A DNA stretch of 64,000 bases from Alteribacillus bidgolensis (GCF_002886255.1 NZ_KZ614149.1:1798001-1862000); one strand, 5' to 3'; numbered from the stretch's first letter, positions 51,912 through 62,029 are shown. A program made the numbers and translations. The notes: generated by a model from the sequence alone, not told the origin.

Positions 51912-53231
51912 GTGGAGATATTTAGCCTGATTATGGTTGCTATTTTAATTGCATTGACTGCGTTCTTCGTTGCATCGGAGTTCGCCATCGTCAAAATAAG
52001 AAAATCAAGGGTTGAAACTTTAGTAGAACAAGGAAAACCAGGGGCAAAAGCCGTCGATAAAGTAACCAGTAACTTAGACGGCTATTTAGCAGCCTGTCAG
52101 TTAGGGATAACAGTTACAGCACTTGGCATCGGGTGGCTTGGTGAACCGGCAGTTGCTCATCTTCTCCACCCAGTCATATCCTCAATTGGTCTTTCAGACG
52201 CAATGGTCCACACTATTTCCTTTATTATTGCCTTTGGTATCATTACTTTCTTGCACGTAGTCGTTGGGGAGCTGGCACCAAAGGCATTCTCGATTCAAAA
52301 AACAGAAGCCGTCAGTTTATTACTTTCCCCTCTATTAGTCATATTTTATAAAGTGATGTATCCATTCATTTGGTTTTTAAACGGTTCAGCCCGTGTGTTA
52401 GTCGGTATGTTTGGTCTGCCGCCTGCAACAGAGAGCGGAGAGGTGTACTCTGAAGAGGAAGTGCGCTCCATCTTATCGACCAGTCATGAAAGCGGTGAAA
52501 TCAACGCTTCTGAAATGAGTTATTTAAATAATGTTTTTGAATTTGACGAACGGGTAGCAAAGGAAATCATGATCCCAAGGACGGAAATTGTGTGCATTTA
52601 TAACGATAATACGTATGAAGAAAATCTTGACATCATACGAGCAGAAAAGTATACACGATATCCCGTAGCCGACGGTGACAAAGATTTTATTATCGGGGTT
52701 GTTAACACGAAAGAATTTTTCCATGGCTTTCTTAATCAAAAAGAGAAAGACCCTAAAAGTTATATTAAACCGATTATTCACGTAGCAGAGAATACACCAG
52801 TGAACGCAGTACTGACAAAAATGCAAAAGGAACACAGCTATATAGCCATTGTAGTGGACGAGTATGGTGGAACTGCTGGTTTGATTACGGTGGAAGACAT
52901 CATTGAGGAAATCTTTGGAGAAATTCAAGATGAGCTTGATATCGATGAAAAACCCATGTTTCAACGAATAGATGAGGATACTGTTTTACTAAATGGCAAG
53001 CTCCTCATTTCAGAAACAAACGAAATACTTAACACACAGATTAGCGACGAAGAACTTGATACGATTGGAGGTTGGTTTCTCACACAAAAAGTTGAAGCTA
53101 AATCAGGAACAACCATAGAATACGACAACTATCAGTTTAAAGCGAAAGAAGTAGACGGCCACCAAATAAAATTAATAGAAGTAAAACGTAGAAATCAAAA
53201 AAACGAAAAACGTTCTTCTCCAGATAAATGA
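51912..53231 (+). CDS. CNNM/CorC-HlyC family membrane protein (hemolysin-like)
   Basis: About 439 residues: DUF21/CNNM membrane domain (1-185; ALTAFFVASEFAIVKIRKSR, QLGITVTALGIGWLGEPAV), paired CBS domains (about 205-325; MIPRTEIVCIYNDNTYEENL) and a CorC_HlyC domain (about 340-420). Members act in Mg2+ (or Co2+) efflux or ion homeostasis. GTG 51912 is preferred (AAGGAG at 5 bp); the frame from 51870 begins inside a GGAGGTG site. A degraded paralogue follows at 54.85 kb. Confidence 0.86.
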   Translation: MEIFSLIMVAILIALTAFFVASEFAIVKIRKSRVETLVEQGKPGAKAVDKVTSNLDGYLAACQLGITVTALGIGWLGEPAVAHLLHPVISSIGLSDAMVHTISFIIAFGIITFLHVVVGELAPKAFSIQKTEAVSLLLSPLLVIFYKVMYPFIWFLNGSARVLVGMFGLPPATESGEVYSEEEVRSILSTSHESGEINASEMSYLNNVFEFDERVAKEIMIPRTEIVCIYNDNTYEENLDIIRAEKYTRYPVADGDKDFIIGVVNTKEFFHGFLNQKEKDPKSYIKPIIHVAENTPVNAVLTKMQKEHSYIAIVVDEYGGTAGLITVEDIIEEIFGEIQDELDIDEKPMFQRIDEDTVLLNGKLLISETNEILNTQISDEELDTIGGWFLTQKVEAKSGTTIEYDNYQFKAKEVDGHQIKLIEVKRRNQKNEKRSSPDK

Positions 53232-53364
53232 TTGTGCAACCCATTATCGCCCTTTGCCTCACGTGGAATGTATTAATCAAAATTGAACTAATCTTTTTAA
53301 TTGGAGAACCTTTGTTACTCCCTTGTAAAAAGTTTTTTATCCTCCAATGTATCTATTGGGGGAT

Positions 53365-53481
53365 ATGTTTGTGTTTAAAGTAGAATGCACCTTCAATGAA
53401 CAAGTTTTAAAACATCCTTATTCGGAAAGAGATATAAGAATCATTCTGGATGATACAACATTATTTTCGAATAAAACTTAA
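53365..53481 (+). CDS. Possible small protein, 38 aa
   Basis: ATG 53365 behind GGGGGAT. It reads MFVFKVECTFNEQVLKHPYS and ends LDDTTLFSNKT. Not recognised; it could equally be a 5' fragment of a decayed gene in this eroded stretch. Confidence 0.35.
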   Translation: MFVFKVECTFNEQVLKHPYSERDIRIILDDTTLFSNKT

Positions 53482-53533
53482 ACAGCCAAAGAAGGACTAG
53501 ATGACTAAATTAGAAGAAAGGGGTAAATAACTA

Positions 53534-54512
53534 ATCGCCACAGTTTCCATTCTTGTGTTTATTGCAGCTTCCATAGTATCATCAATATCTGCTATTCGTC
53601 TATCTAAGCATGCTGATATTATCAGTAAAGAAACAAAGATTGGCGGGTTATTAGCTGGAACTATTCTTTTAGCTGTAGCCACGTCTTTGCCAGAATTAAC
53701 TACCACTATCTCTGCGAGTATTATTGGTAACGCAGACATCGCTGTAGGAGGCGGTTTAGGAAGTATATTGTTTAATATCTTTGTTTTACTTGTATTAGAT
53801 ATATTCTTTCGAAATAAGCGTCTATTCTTACGTGTTTCTGATAATCACATATACACTGGGATATTGCTCTCTTGCTTTGTGCAGTGACTGCGGCAGGGTT
53901 AGCAGTAAACCTTTCTTTTTCGATCTTAAGTATTGGTGTAACTAGTATTACAATAGCTTTGATATATTTTTTGGGGATTTGGTTTATTTCAAGCAAACAA
54001 AACGGTAATTCAACCGCAAAAAAAACTAGTAACGTAACTGACACGAAAATAGCCATTAATCAAGCAATAAGGGGTTTTATCTTATTTGCACTTGTTATTT
54101 TCGTTTCAGGTAGTACGCTGTCTTTATCAGGGGATGCCATTGCACAAAATACCGGTATTAGTGCGTCAGCAGTGGGAAGTATATTCATTGCCCTGGCTAC
54201 ATCTATTCCTGACGCAATGGGTGTGTTTATGGCATTAAAACTAGCCAATGTAAAATTGGAACTATTTTGGGTAGTAATTTATTTAATATTCTTGTCGTTG
54301 CTATTGGAGATATTTTCTACTTTAAGGGGAGTATTTGGCAAGACACAAGTAATGAGATGATGTATATGTCTTTCGTCGGTTTTTTCTTAACCGCTATTGT
54401 TATGCTGATTATCAAAAGGGATCACACACGCAGCACATTCACTTACATCTCCCCTTCTATGATAGCTGTAGTTAGCTATTTAATTGTCATTGGTTTTATA
54501 ATTATGGGGTAA
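53534..54512 (+). pseudogene. Sodium/calcium-type cation exchanger, frameshifted twice
   Basis: Three consecutive frames together form one CaCA-family exchanger. First: ILLAVATSLPELTTTISASI then GGGLGSILFNIFVLL (alpha-1 repeat). Second: GSTLSLSGDAIAQNTGISAS and FIALATSIPDAMGVFMALKL (alpha-2 repeat). Third: GSNLFNILVVAIGDIFYFKG to TAA 54512. Shifts lie near 53878 (extra base in GCTCTCTTGC) and near 54268. No good ribosome site for the inner frames, so it is inactive unless the shifts are sequencing errors. Confidence 0.8.
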
Positions 54513-54849
54513 TATAATCTCCGACGTAAAGGAGCTGTCTCATAAGTCAGTTCTCAAAAAACTCAACTGCGACATATACTTAAACTCTCTTTCAAGAAAA
54601 TGGTGACTTTATACTACAAAAGTATGTGACTTTTGTACACGACAAAATTTTTCATTACAAACAAAATGTCTTGTTACATCTTAAGTCCTTAAACCATATG
54701 GAAAAAATCGACACCCATTTACTAAGGAAATAGCCTTCCCCACAGTACTGTAAAATAACTGTATGAATAAGAAAACAGACTTAATGGAGATACATGTATG
54801 TGAAAAGGATGATGAATCCACCACTTGTTCATCTTATCAACAAGCTAAA

Positions 54850-54975
54850 AAATGGGAAATTATGCCTCTGAAGTGAGTTATCTTCATAAAAGTGGTTGAG
54901 TTTGAAACGGTTCCAAAAACAGAATTTTTTATGTATCTATTATGAGAATACTTACGAAATATTAATATTTTAAAG
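54850..54975 (+). pseudogene. Remnant of a second CNNM/CorC-HlyC gene
   Basis: Across frames the sequence gives YASEVSYLHK, VVEFET, PKTEFFMYL and YENTYEILIF. This aligns in order with NASEMSYLNNVFEFDER...PRTEIVCIYNDNTYEENLDI of the intact gene at 51912. Only this hinge between DUF21 and CBS is readable. The rest of 54513-55221 shows no gene. Confidence 0.55.
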
Positions 54976-55236
54976 GTAACCCTTTGTCAATAGGATAAGA
55001 ATAAATTTGTGTTCCAACACAAAAAATTTTTCCAGACAACCTAACGTAATTTTAATCATCACTATTTTTGTTTTCTTTCAATAAATCTCCACAATTTATT
55101 TCTTTTCTTTAATCTGAGCTTTGTTTTAGAATGGGGAAAGGATTGTTATTAAGCTAGGCAATATTGTCTAAAGGGATGAAAAAACCTCTATTTTAGGGTT
55201 TGATCCTCTAAGATTAAATGAATGTGTGGAATTATT

Positions 55237-56406
55237 ATGTCAGTAAATCAAGAACACGATAAATATGATGTAAATCTATTGTTTGTACTTTTTTTATTTT
55301 CTATTGCTAGTTGTATATCCATCTACTACGCACAGGATATGGGGCAATATGATGCAAACTTTGTTCTAAGACAAGCAGTGTTTTACGTAATAGCGTTTTT
55401 GGTCGCTTTTATCGTGCTCCATTTCGATTTTGAATACTATAATACTCGTTTGGCTTGGATTTTATATGGGTTTGGACTCGCGTTGTTACTGCTTTTGGCT
55501 GTATCACCTGCTTCAATTGCGCCTCTCAATAATGGAGCAAAAAGTTGGTTTGAACTCCCGGTTATTGGGTCATTTCAACCCTCTGAATTAATGAAAATAT
55601 TTGTAGTTATTACATTAAGCCATTTAATTAGTAACCATAATCAACAGTTTCATCACACCATGTTTAATGATTTGAAACTTATAGGTAAAATGACAGCAGC
55701 CACGATCCCTCCCATATTACTTCTTATGAATCAACCAGATATGGGTATGGTGATATTGACACTTTCCATTTTTATAACTCTTATCATTGTTTCGGGAATT
55801 TCGTATAAAATTATTGCAGTAATAATTGGAGTACCTGCGCTAGGAATTACTTCATTTATTTTTGCCTTTTTTCGCTTCCCAGATTTTGTAGAGAAATATT
55901 TTTTCTCTAATTTATCAAGCTATCAAGTCGAGCGGTTTTATGGTTGGTTAAACCCGTTTGAATTTGTCGACGCCGGTTATCAAACGGCACAAGCTCTAAC
56001 TCTCATTGGAACCGGCGGCATGTTTGGAAGGAAATCAAACGTATATGTTCCAGAAGCACACACTGACTTCATATTTGCTATTATTGGGCACATTTTCGGC
56101 TTTGTTGGTGGAGCCTTTGTGATAACCCTTTATTTTATCCTTCTATATTTTATTATTATGACTGCGCTGAAAACGTATAATCTATTTGGTATGTATATGT
56201 GCTCAGGAATAATAGGAATGCTAGCATTTCAAGTGTTTCAAAATGTTGGTATGAACATCGGTCTCCTGCCGGTGACAGGCTTCACCCTGCCCTTAGTAAG
56301 CTATGGCGGCAGTTCTCTTCTTACTACAATGTTAGCAATAGGATTAGTAATGAGTGTACGTTATCATAGTAAAACGTTCATGTTTACGCCTTCATCCGAA
56401 CCATAG
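55237..56406 (+). CDS. FtsW/RodA/SpoVE-family peptidoglycan glycosyltransferase
   Basis: About 389 residues with ten membrane helices (SEDS family), polymerising lipid II in the membrane. RodA-like motifs: NNGAKSWFELPVIGSFQPSE, NQPDMGMVILTL, GWLNPFEFVDAGYQTAQAL and PVTGFTLPLVSYGGSSLLTT, with the catalytic Asp region in AHTDFIFAIIGH. ATG 55237 or the in-frame start at 55222 are possible; ribosome sites are weak. It is an isolated gene, unlike rodA or ftsW in their usual clusters, so probably an accessory RodA paralogue. Confidence 0.87.
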   Translation: MSVNQEHDKYDVNLLFVLFLFSIASCISIYYAQDMGQYDANFVLRQAVFYVIAFLVAFIVLHFDFEYYNTRLAWILYGFGLALLLLLAVSPASIAPLNNGAKSWFELPVIGSFQPSELMKIFVVITLSHLISNHNQQFHHTMFNDLKLIGKMTAATIPPILLLMNQPDMGMVILTLSIFITLIIVSGISYKIIAVIIGVPALGITSFIFAFFRFPDFVEKYFFSNLSSYQVERFYGWLNPFEFVDAGYQTAQALTLIGTGGMFGRKSNVYVPEAHTDFIFAIIGHIFGFVGGAFVITLYFILLYFIIMTALKTYNLFGMYMCSGIIGMLAFQVFQNVGMNIGLLPVTGFTLPLVSYGGSSLLTTMLAIGLVMSVRYHSKTFMFTPSSEP

Positions 56407-57204
56407 TAATAATAAAAGAGTATAAAAAACTGTGCATTCTATTATTGAGCAGTAAGAACCTTTTTAACTATGATGATCAAAAGCCGCATTCCCCATTTAA
56501 GAAATTAGAATGGCTTCAAAAACATAATTGAATTTTTTCAGTTATATTAAAGAGAAAATATCCTGATCAATCGCACCGATCTGTGGAAAAACGAATGGAA
56601 CGCTTTAGTATAGTTATTTTCCGTTCACTAATGGTAAAAAGTCTCTTATTGGCTTTAAAAATAAAAATATAGAAGTTATGGTGCGTAGCTTTCTTAGAAA
56701 TTGATGAGTTTTAATTTTACTTATTATATATGACATCAAAAAATCCCCGTGATCAAGGACTGTACATCTCCAAAGATGTCCGGTCTCCTTAAAGGGATAC
56801 TAAAAATATAGATAATATTACTGTAACACTAGAATGTTTGATTATGCATCTGATTCCGTTGGATTATAAAAGCAATAGCTTTTGTATTGACCTAATATTC
56901 CACTGACCAAACCACTGATCAGGGTAACTTCCTTCAGGCCTAAAGAACAAAAGAGAAAAATTTTGCTGGATGATATTTCTTGCCATTTACGACTTTTCTT
57001 GGTATAATTTATATCTTTTTGCTCCCCTCATTAATTTTGCCATTTAAGTTTAAATCTTTGATTGCTTTTACAACTGGCATTTTTGAACTATACTTGCATG
57101 CAATTTTTAAAAATACAACCAAATGACGAACATAAAAAAATTAAAGTATGGAAACTTAACATATAGAATTAAATACGTAAAGCGTTATATAAAGGAGGGT
57201 CATT
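56407..57204. other. Intergenic region without intact genes
   Basis: About 800 bp, AT-rich. A hairpin at 56749-56792 (GACTGTACATCT with AGATGTCCGGTC) lacks a T-run. Short broken frames near 56540-56660 suggest a decayed gene of unknown type. Confidence 0.35.
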
Positions 57205-57903
57205 ATGCCAGTTTCAGACCTCATATTAAGACTTGTAATTGCTTTTTTAACTTTATTAGCCCTCACACGAATAATGGGAAGAAAAGAAATATCACAAATG
57301 ACTTTTTTTAATTTTGCTTCTGCTATCGCGATTGGTACGATCGGGGCATCTTTAGCAATTGATTCTAATTTAAGTATACGTAACGGTATGATAGCTTTAA
57401 TTAGTTGGGCTGTTTTTACTATTATTTTAGGACTTATTGATATTAGGTCTAAAAAGGCACGAGTGGTGATTGAAGGGCAACCCAGAATATTAATAAAAAA
57501 TGGAGAAGTGATGGAAAATGAAATGCGTAAAGTACGCTTAGACATTGACGCGTTAAAAGCACTGCTTAGAGAGAAAAATATTTTTTCTATTATGAATGTC
57601 GATTATGCTATATTTGAAACTGATGGAAAACTCTCCGTTATGAAAAAAGAATTAAAGAAGCCTTTAATCAAAAATGATATGAACATCCAACCATTTAAGA
57701 CAAATATTTACCCCATTGAAACAGCTGTGATTTCTGACGGAAAAATCGTTTCCTCTAATCTTGAAAAGTTAAAAATAGATAAACAATGGTTAGAAGAACA
57801 ATTACAGTCATACGATATCCACTCAGTTTCAGAAGTTTTTTATGCTGAATTACAAAAAGATGGCACGTTATATATCGATAAAAAGGATGACATATTAAAC
57901 TAA
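57205..57903 (+). CDS. DUF421 (YetF-like) membrane protein
   Basis: 232 residues: three N-terminal helices (LILRLVIAFLTLLALTRIMG then RKEISQMTFFNFASAIAIG, a highly conserved YetF segment) and a cytoplasmic domain of two repeated units ending QSYDIHSVSEVFYAELQKDG. Family function is poorly defined; some members are linked to spores and envelope. AAAGGAGGGTC precedes ATG. It is monocistronic. Confidence 0.85.
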   Translation: MPVSDLILRLVIAFLTLLALTRIMGRKEISQMTFFNFASAIAIGTIGASLAIDSNLSIRNGMIALISWAVFTIILGLIDIRSKKARVVIEGQPRILIKNGEVMENEMRKVRLDIDALKALLREKNIFSIMNVDYAIFETDGKLSVMKKELKKPLIKNDMNIQPFKTNIYPIETAVISDGKIVSSNLEKLKIDKQWLEEQLQSYDIHSVSEVFYAELQKDGTLYIDKKDDILN

Positions 57904-58215
57904 ACAACAAATCAACTTTATTTATCGAATAATGATTATTGAATTATGCCACTACCCATCTTTTTATATTTATGGCGTTACACCTTTTTATTATTTTTAA
58001 AATGGTATGGGAATGTATCTGCTCCGCTATTTCCCCACCGCAAAAACGGTATTACGTAATCCTTCAAGTGGTTTGCATAAACTAGAACTTCTCTACTGCA
58101 AGCACCTCTTTAACACTCCGCACACCCTGCGCCTAATCTAACCACTGTATTTATTACAAGTGATCATCCCTTCAAAATAAAATCACAGGCGATCTGCCAG
58201 AGTAAAGAGAAGAAT

Positions 58216-58256
58216 GCCCATCCTTATTACATTAGGAAGGATGAATTTTAAATTTT
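58216..58256 (+). terminator. Possible terminator between DUF421 and KtrB-type genes
   Basis: Stem CATCCTT / AAGGATG with an 11-base loop followed by AATTTTAAATTTT; it is 310 bp from the upstream stop, so its assignment is uncertain. The surrounding 450 bp have no gene. Confidence 0.4.
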
Positions 58257-58282
58257 GCGTAAGTCAAATTTTTATATTTATA

Positions 58283-58311
58283 TTGACTTATTTTAAAAAG
58301 AAGAGTAGATT
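58283..58311 (+). promoter_or_regulatory. Sigma-A promoter of the KtrB-type channel gene
   Basis: TTGACT (58283-58288), 17-bp spacer, TAGATT (58306-58311), about 42 bp before the ATG at 58354. Confidence 0.6.
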
Positions 58312-58353
58312 AATTTTTACTGCAAGAAATTTAATAATAAGCAGGGATGCAAC

Positions 58354-59685
58354 ATGCGCCAATATTTGAGTCAAAAAGTCGTACATATCAGTCCACCACA
58401 ATTTCTTTCCTTAAGCTTTGCTGTTATTATTTTGCTTGGAACATTGCTTTTAAAACTACCTTTCGCCACGACCGCGCCTTTATTATGGATAGATGCTCTA
58501 TTTACAGCTGCTTCTGCCACCACAGTAACTGGATTGGTCGTAGTAGATACAGGCGGAACATTTACGGTTTTCGGACAAGTCGTGATTATGGTGCTGATCC
58601 AAATCGGCGGTCTCGGTTTGATGACATTTGCCGTCCTTATTTTTATTATATTTGGTAAAAAAATTGGCTTAAAACAAAGGCTTATCGTGCAAGAAGCTCT
58701 TAATGCCACGTCTATTGGCGGATTAATCAGGCTTATCCGTACGTTATCCATTTTTGCTCTTTTGATAGAAGGAATTGCCTCTCTTATTCTAGCGATTCAA
58801 TGGGTACCTGAATACGGCTGGGCTTTTGGTTTATACACAAGCTTATTTCATGCGGTGTCTGCCTTTAATAATGCAGGATTTTCTCTTTGGGATGATAGTC
58901 TCACCCAATATGTTGGTCACCCGTTGATTAACATCGTTATCAGTTTTTGCTTTATTATTGGCGGAATTGGGTTTACTGTTATTGCAGATCTAGCTGGGAA
59001 AAGAAAATTTAAGAATTTATCATTGCATTCTAAATTGATGATCACAGGAACTTTTGCTGTAAATTTTATTGTCATGCTTTGCTTTTTCTTTCTTGAATTT
59101 AATAACCCGGCATCTATAGGAAATCTTCCTTTAAATGAAAAAATGTGGGCTTCTTACTTTCAAGCGGTTACTCCACGAACTGCTGGATTTAATTCCCTTG
59201 AAATCGGGGAACTCCGCCAGGATACGATCATGATAATGATTCTTTTAATGTTCATAGGGGCTGGCAGTGGTTCTACAGGAAGCGGTATTAAATTAACGAC
59301 CTTTTTAGTAATGGTGCTCGCGTGCATTGCTTTTTTGAAAGGACAAGAGGAACCTGTCGTATTTAAAAGAGCTATCCGCCAGCATACCATTCTTCGTGCG
59401 TTATCCATTATTGTCATCAGCTTATTATTTGTTTTTATGAGTTTGTTTGTTCTGCTTCTAACAGAGAAAGTCCCTTTTCTTATTGTATTGTTTGAAGCAG
59501 TCTCGGCTTTTGGTACAGTAGGACTTTCTATGGGGCTTACACCAGAATTAACAGATATAGGTAAACAGATCATTATTTTGATGATGTTTATCGGTCGTGT
59601 TGGTCCGCTTACACTTGCTTTTACTATTGCAAAGCCAAAAAGAAGTGCGATTCGTTATCCTGCTGATGATATATTTACGGGGTAA
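58354..59685 (+). CDS. KtrB/KtrD-type potassium channel subunit
   Basis: 443 residues in four M1-P-M2 repeats of the TrkH/KtrB superfamily. The selectivity-loop glycines appear in TTVTGL, FNNAGFS, TPRTAGFN and FGTVGLS. A gating loop GAGSGSTGSGIK lies in repeat three. It needs a KtrA/KtrC RCK ring; the only such gene here is at 29.9 kb, unlinked, as for ktrC/ktrD in B. subtilis. Ribosome site GCAGGGATG. Confidence 0.9.
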   Translation: MRQYLSQKVVHISPPQFLSLSFAVIILLGTLLLKLPFATTAPLLWIDALFTAASATTVTGLVVVDTGGTFTVFGQVVIMVLIQIGGLGLMTFAVLIFIIFGKKIGLKQRLIVQEALNATSIGGLIRLIRTLSIFALLIEGIASLILAIQWVPEYGWAFGLYTSLFHAVSAFNNAGFSLWDDSLTQYVGHPLINIVISFCFIIGGIGFTVIADLAGKRKFKNLSLHSKLMITGTFAVNFIVMLCFFFLEFNNPASIGNLPLNEKMWASYFQAVTPRTAGFNSLEIGELRQDTIMIMILLMFIGAGSGSTGSGIKLTTFLVMVLACIAFLKGQEEPVVFKRAIRQHTILRALSIIVISLLFVFMSLFVLLLTEKVPFLIVLFEAVSAFGTVGLSMGLTPELTDIGKQIIILMMFIGRVGPLTLAFTIAKPKRSAIRYPADDIFTG

Positions 59686-59763
59686 GGCATGTGCTGCCCT
59701 AAGCTGTAAGTAGTTTTCCTCTATTTTACGTGTACTCCTGCTGTTATGACTTAAACGTAGAAT

Positions 59764-59793
59764 ATCTCCGTTTTGCTGCAAAAACGGAGATGT
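59764..59793 (+). terminator. Hairpin terminator after the KtrB-type gene
   Basis: Stem ATCTCCGTTTT / AAAACGGAGAT with a 6-base loop. The T-run is poor (GTCGTCTTTG). Confidence 0.5.
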
Positions 59794-59932
59794 CGTCTTT
59801 GAAAAAGCATATATATAATAATGGATCTCTTTTCAAGTTCACCATGTTTCTATGGAAATAGAGCAGATAAATTTCATTATGAGCTTCTGTTATTTAATTT
59901 GACCCCTGTCATATTTCCACAATGTCTTATTT

Positions 59933-60583
59933 TTAGGTGACAGTTTGGGCTTGATCCTGTTTTTTCATAAGCCTCGCCATCAGACCGTTATAAGTTACAT
60001 GAGCGGCAACCGGCGCCCATAATGCTTCCGTCCATATAAATAATCCTCCGAGAATCATTCCCATCCCAAACACAATAACATGGATAAAAATGTTCCCTTT
60101 GTACTGAGGAATGTGCAAGGCCATAAATATAAAGGAAACGATCAAAAGAGCAGGAGCTGCTCCGATGTACATGATCAACAAGCCAAGTATGGCTCCCCGA
60201 AACAATATCTCTTCTGAAAAGCCTGCTCCAAAAGCAATTGTAAAGATTCCGAACTTTTTATAAAGCATTTTTCTAATGAGCCTTGTATATTCATTTTTTG
60301 GCAGAGACAAGTTGGTGAGATAATAAAGCAATACGATCAGCCCAGTAAATCCAACACCGATAAATCCCCCAACCACAATGTCAATATGAACAGCATCTGA
60401 CAGCCACAAATGCTTTATATAAGTAAGACGTCCCTCACCATGAAATACAATTATAATAATCATTGCAATGATCACAAATAAACTAAAGCTTTTCCAAACA
60501 CTTGTAAGTGTAATGTCATTCGGCAGTTTTTTGTCCTCTTCCAATTGATCAGCTCCCGACTTTTCCAACGGCCCTATGAACAC
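59933..60583 (-). CDS. CPBP (CAAX protease/bacteriocin-processing) family membrane protease
   Basis: 216 residues or fewer with seven to eight helices. The intramembrane protease motifs are present: SEEILFRG (EExxxR), FMALHIPQY (His) and HVTYNG (Asn). Substrate unknown; Bacillus members act in envelope protein or bacteriocin self-immunity processing. The start is uncertain: GTG 60583 has AAGG only 2 bp upstream, while TTG 60544 has GGGAG at 8 bp. It follows the carboxypeptidase gene by 26 bp, so probably cotranscribed. Confidence 0.82.
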   Translation of the reverse strand: MFIGPLEKSGADQLEEDKKLPNDITLTSVWKSFSLFVIIAMIIIIVFHGEGRLTYIKHLWLSDAVHIDIVVGGFIGVGFTGLIVLLYYLTNLSLPKNEYTRLIRKMLYKKFGIFTIAFGAGFSEEILFRGAILGLLIMYIGAAPALLIVSFIFMALHIPQYKGNIFIHVIVFGMGMILGGLFIWTEALWAPVAAHVTYNGLMARLMKKQDQAQTVT

Positions 60584-60609
60584 CTTGACATACTATCTTC
60601 AGTTTCTCA

Positions 60610-61845
60610 TTATGATGAGTCCTTCACCTGTAAATTACTAAAATTAAATATGTGTTTCAGTTGATAATTCATGATATCTGCCATAAAGTAGCTCGAATCC
60701 GGCCACGATTTCCAATAACTCTGATCCATTTCTCTGCCGCCTTGATCACTTCTTTCTTCTTCTAAAGCAATTGACTTGGTATTACTTTTCTTTTCTAAAG
60801 ATCCTTTGCCTTTTTCTTGTGGTAAATACGTTGCAAAGATAGTTCGGCCTGCTTCATCTTCTATTGTTAACTGACCGTTATTATTCATTTGAAAATCAAG
60901 TTCAGCCTCATTTCGAACAGAGTATGGCCTAGAATCAGGAACGATGTAGAAAGTACCATCTGGTGCTTGATAGCGCGTCCCTTTTTCTAAGTGTTTTTCT
61001 TCAAATTTGTCAAATCCTAAATTAAGAAGTGCTGTTGTATCTTGATAAGCCTGGGCGCTATTCCCCGCTTTCATAACAACGGCAATCAGCTCTCTGCCTT
61101 CTCTGTTTGCGGAAGTCACAAGAGTGAATCCTGCTTGTGAGACATACCCATTTTTCACACCATTTGCTCCTTCATAGTCCCATAGCAGCTGATGGTGGTT
61201 GCGAAGTTCTGTTTCCCAGCCCTCTCCTTTCCATTGCATTTCTTTCGTTCCAACAATGTCACGAAAAACGTCATTTTTCATGGCATATCTAGTAATTTTA
61301 GCCATGTCTTCTGCAGTAGAATAATGATCGGTTCCATGCAGTCCATGGGGATTTGTAAAGGAAGTATTTTCAATACCGGTTTTTTTCTCCAAATAACCTG
61401 TCATTTCTTTTGAAAAGGCTTCTTGCGACCCAGAAATATGTTCTGCAACAGCTGCACCGGCGTCATTCCCGGAATTAATAAGCATCCCTTGAATGAGCTG
61501 CTTTAGTTCCATTTCTTCACCTTCAAGCAGATAAACAGAAGTTCCTTCCACATCCACTGCTTCTTTGCTGACGGTTACTGTGTCCTCTAAAGATCCTTTT
61601 TCAATAGCCATAATCCCCGTTGCAATTTTTGTAATAGAAGCAGGATACATCTTTTCGTCTCCTGCTTTATCATATAGCAGTTGGCCCGTATTGGCGTCCA
61701 TTAACACAGCAGTTTCGCTATGCAAAGAAAGAGCAGCTGCTGCGTCTTCATCTTCTGCTAATACTAAACTTTCTGTGTTTATACTATGTATGATCATAAC
61801 GATAAAAGTACAAATTGCCATTTTTCTTATTGCGTTGATGAGCAG
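60610..61845 (-). CDS. D-alanyl-D-alanine carboxypeptidase (DacF/PBP5-like)
   Basis: Trims peptidoglycan stem peptides outside the membrane. About 411 residues; the catalytic set is SITK (SxxK), SGN (LINSGNDAGAAVAEH) and KNG (GVKNGYVSQAGFTLV), the last a variant of KTG. The C-terminal PBP5-like domain and a basic amphipathic end follow. The ATG at 61821 gives a signal peptide without positive charge and has no ribosome site nearby. The frame is open to CTG 61845, 4 bp from GGGAGTGA, which would add LLINAIRK and a normal n-region, so a CTG start is likely. Confidence 0.85.
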   Translation of the reverse strand: MLINAIRKMAICTFIVMIIHSINTESLVLAEDEDAAAALSLHSETAVLMDANTGQLLYDKAGDEKMYPASITKIATGIMAIEKGSLEDTVTVSKEAVDVEGTSVYLLEGEEMELKQLIQGMLINSGNDAGAAVAEHISGSQEAFSKEMTGYLEKKTGIENTSFTNPHGLHGTDHYSTAEDMAKITRYAMKNDVFRDIVGTKEMQWKGEGWETELRNHHQLLWDYEGANGVKNGYVSQAGFTLVTSANREGRELIAVVMKAGNSAQAYQDTTALLNLGFDKFEEKHLEKGTRYQAPDGTFYIVPDSRPYSVRNEAELDFQMNNNGQLTIEDEAGRTIFATYLPQEKGKGSLEKKSNTKSIALEEERSDQGGREMDQSYWKSWPDSSYFMADIMNYQLKHIFNFSNLQVKDSS

Positions 61846-61981
61846 TCACTCCCTTTCTATTCTATTGTTTAAACCTAGTTCCATCTTAGTAGATGGCTGT
61901 TACAGTCACCTTTTTATCCTATTGCAAGGATCTAACAATTTCACTAGTTCTATTCGACAAAAAGTTACACGTTCCTCCCAG

Positions 61982-62016
61982 AAAAAAACCGCCCTTTTGT
62001 ATTACATGCAGGCGGC
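61982..62016 (-). terminator. Terminator of resA
   Basis: Minus-strand stem GCCGCC / GGGCGGT with a roughly 16-base loop, followed by TTTTTTT. It separates resA from the carboxypeptidase gene. Confidence 0.7.
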
Positions 62017-62029
62017 AATAGTGTTTTGC

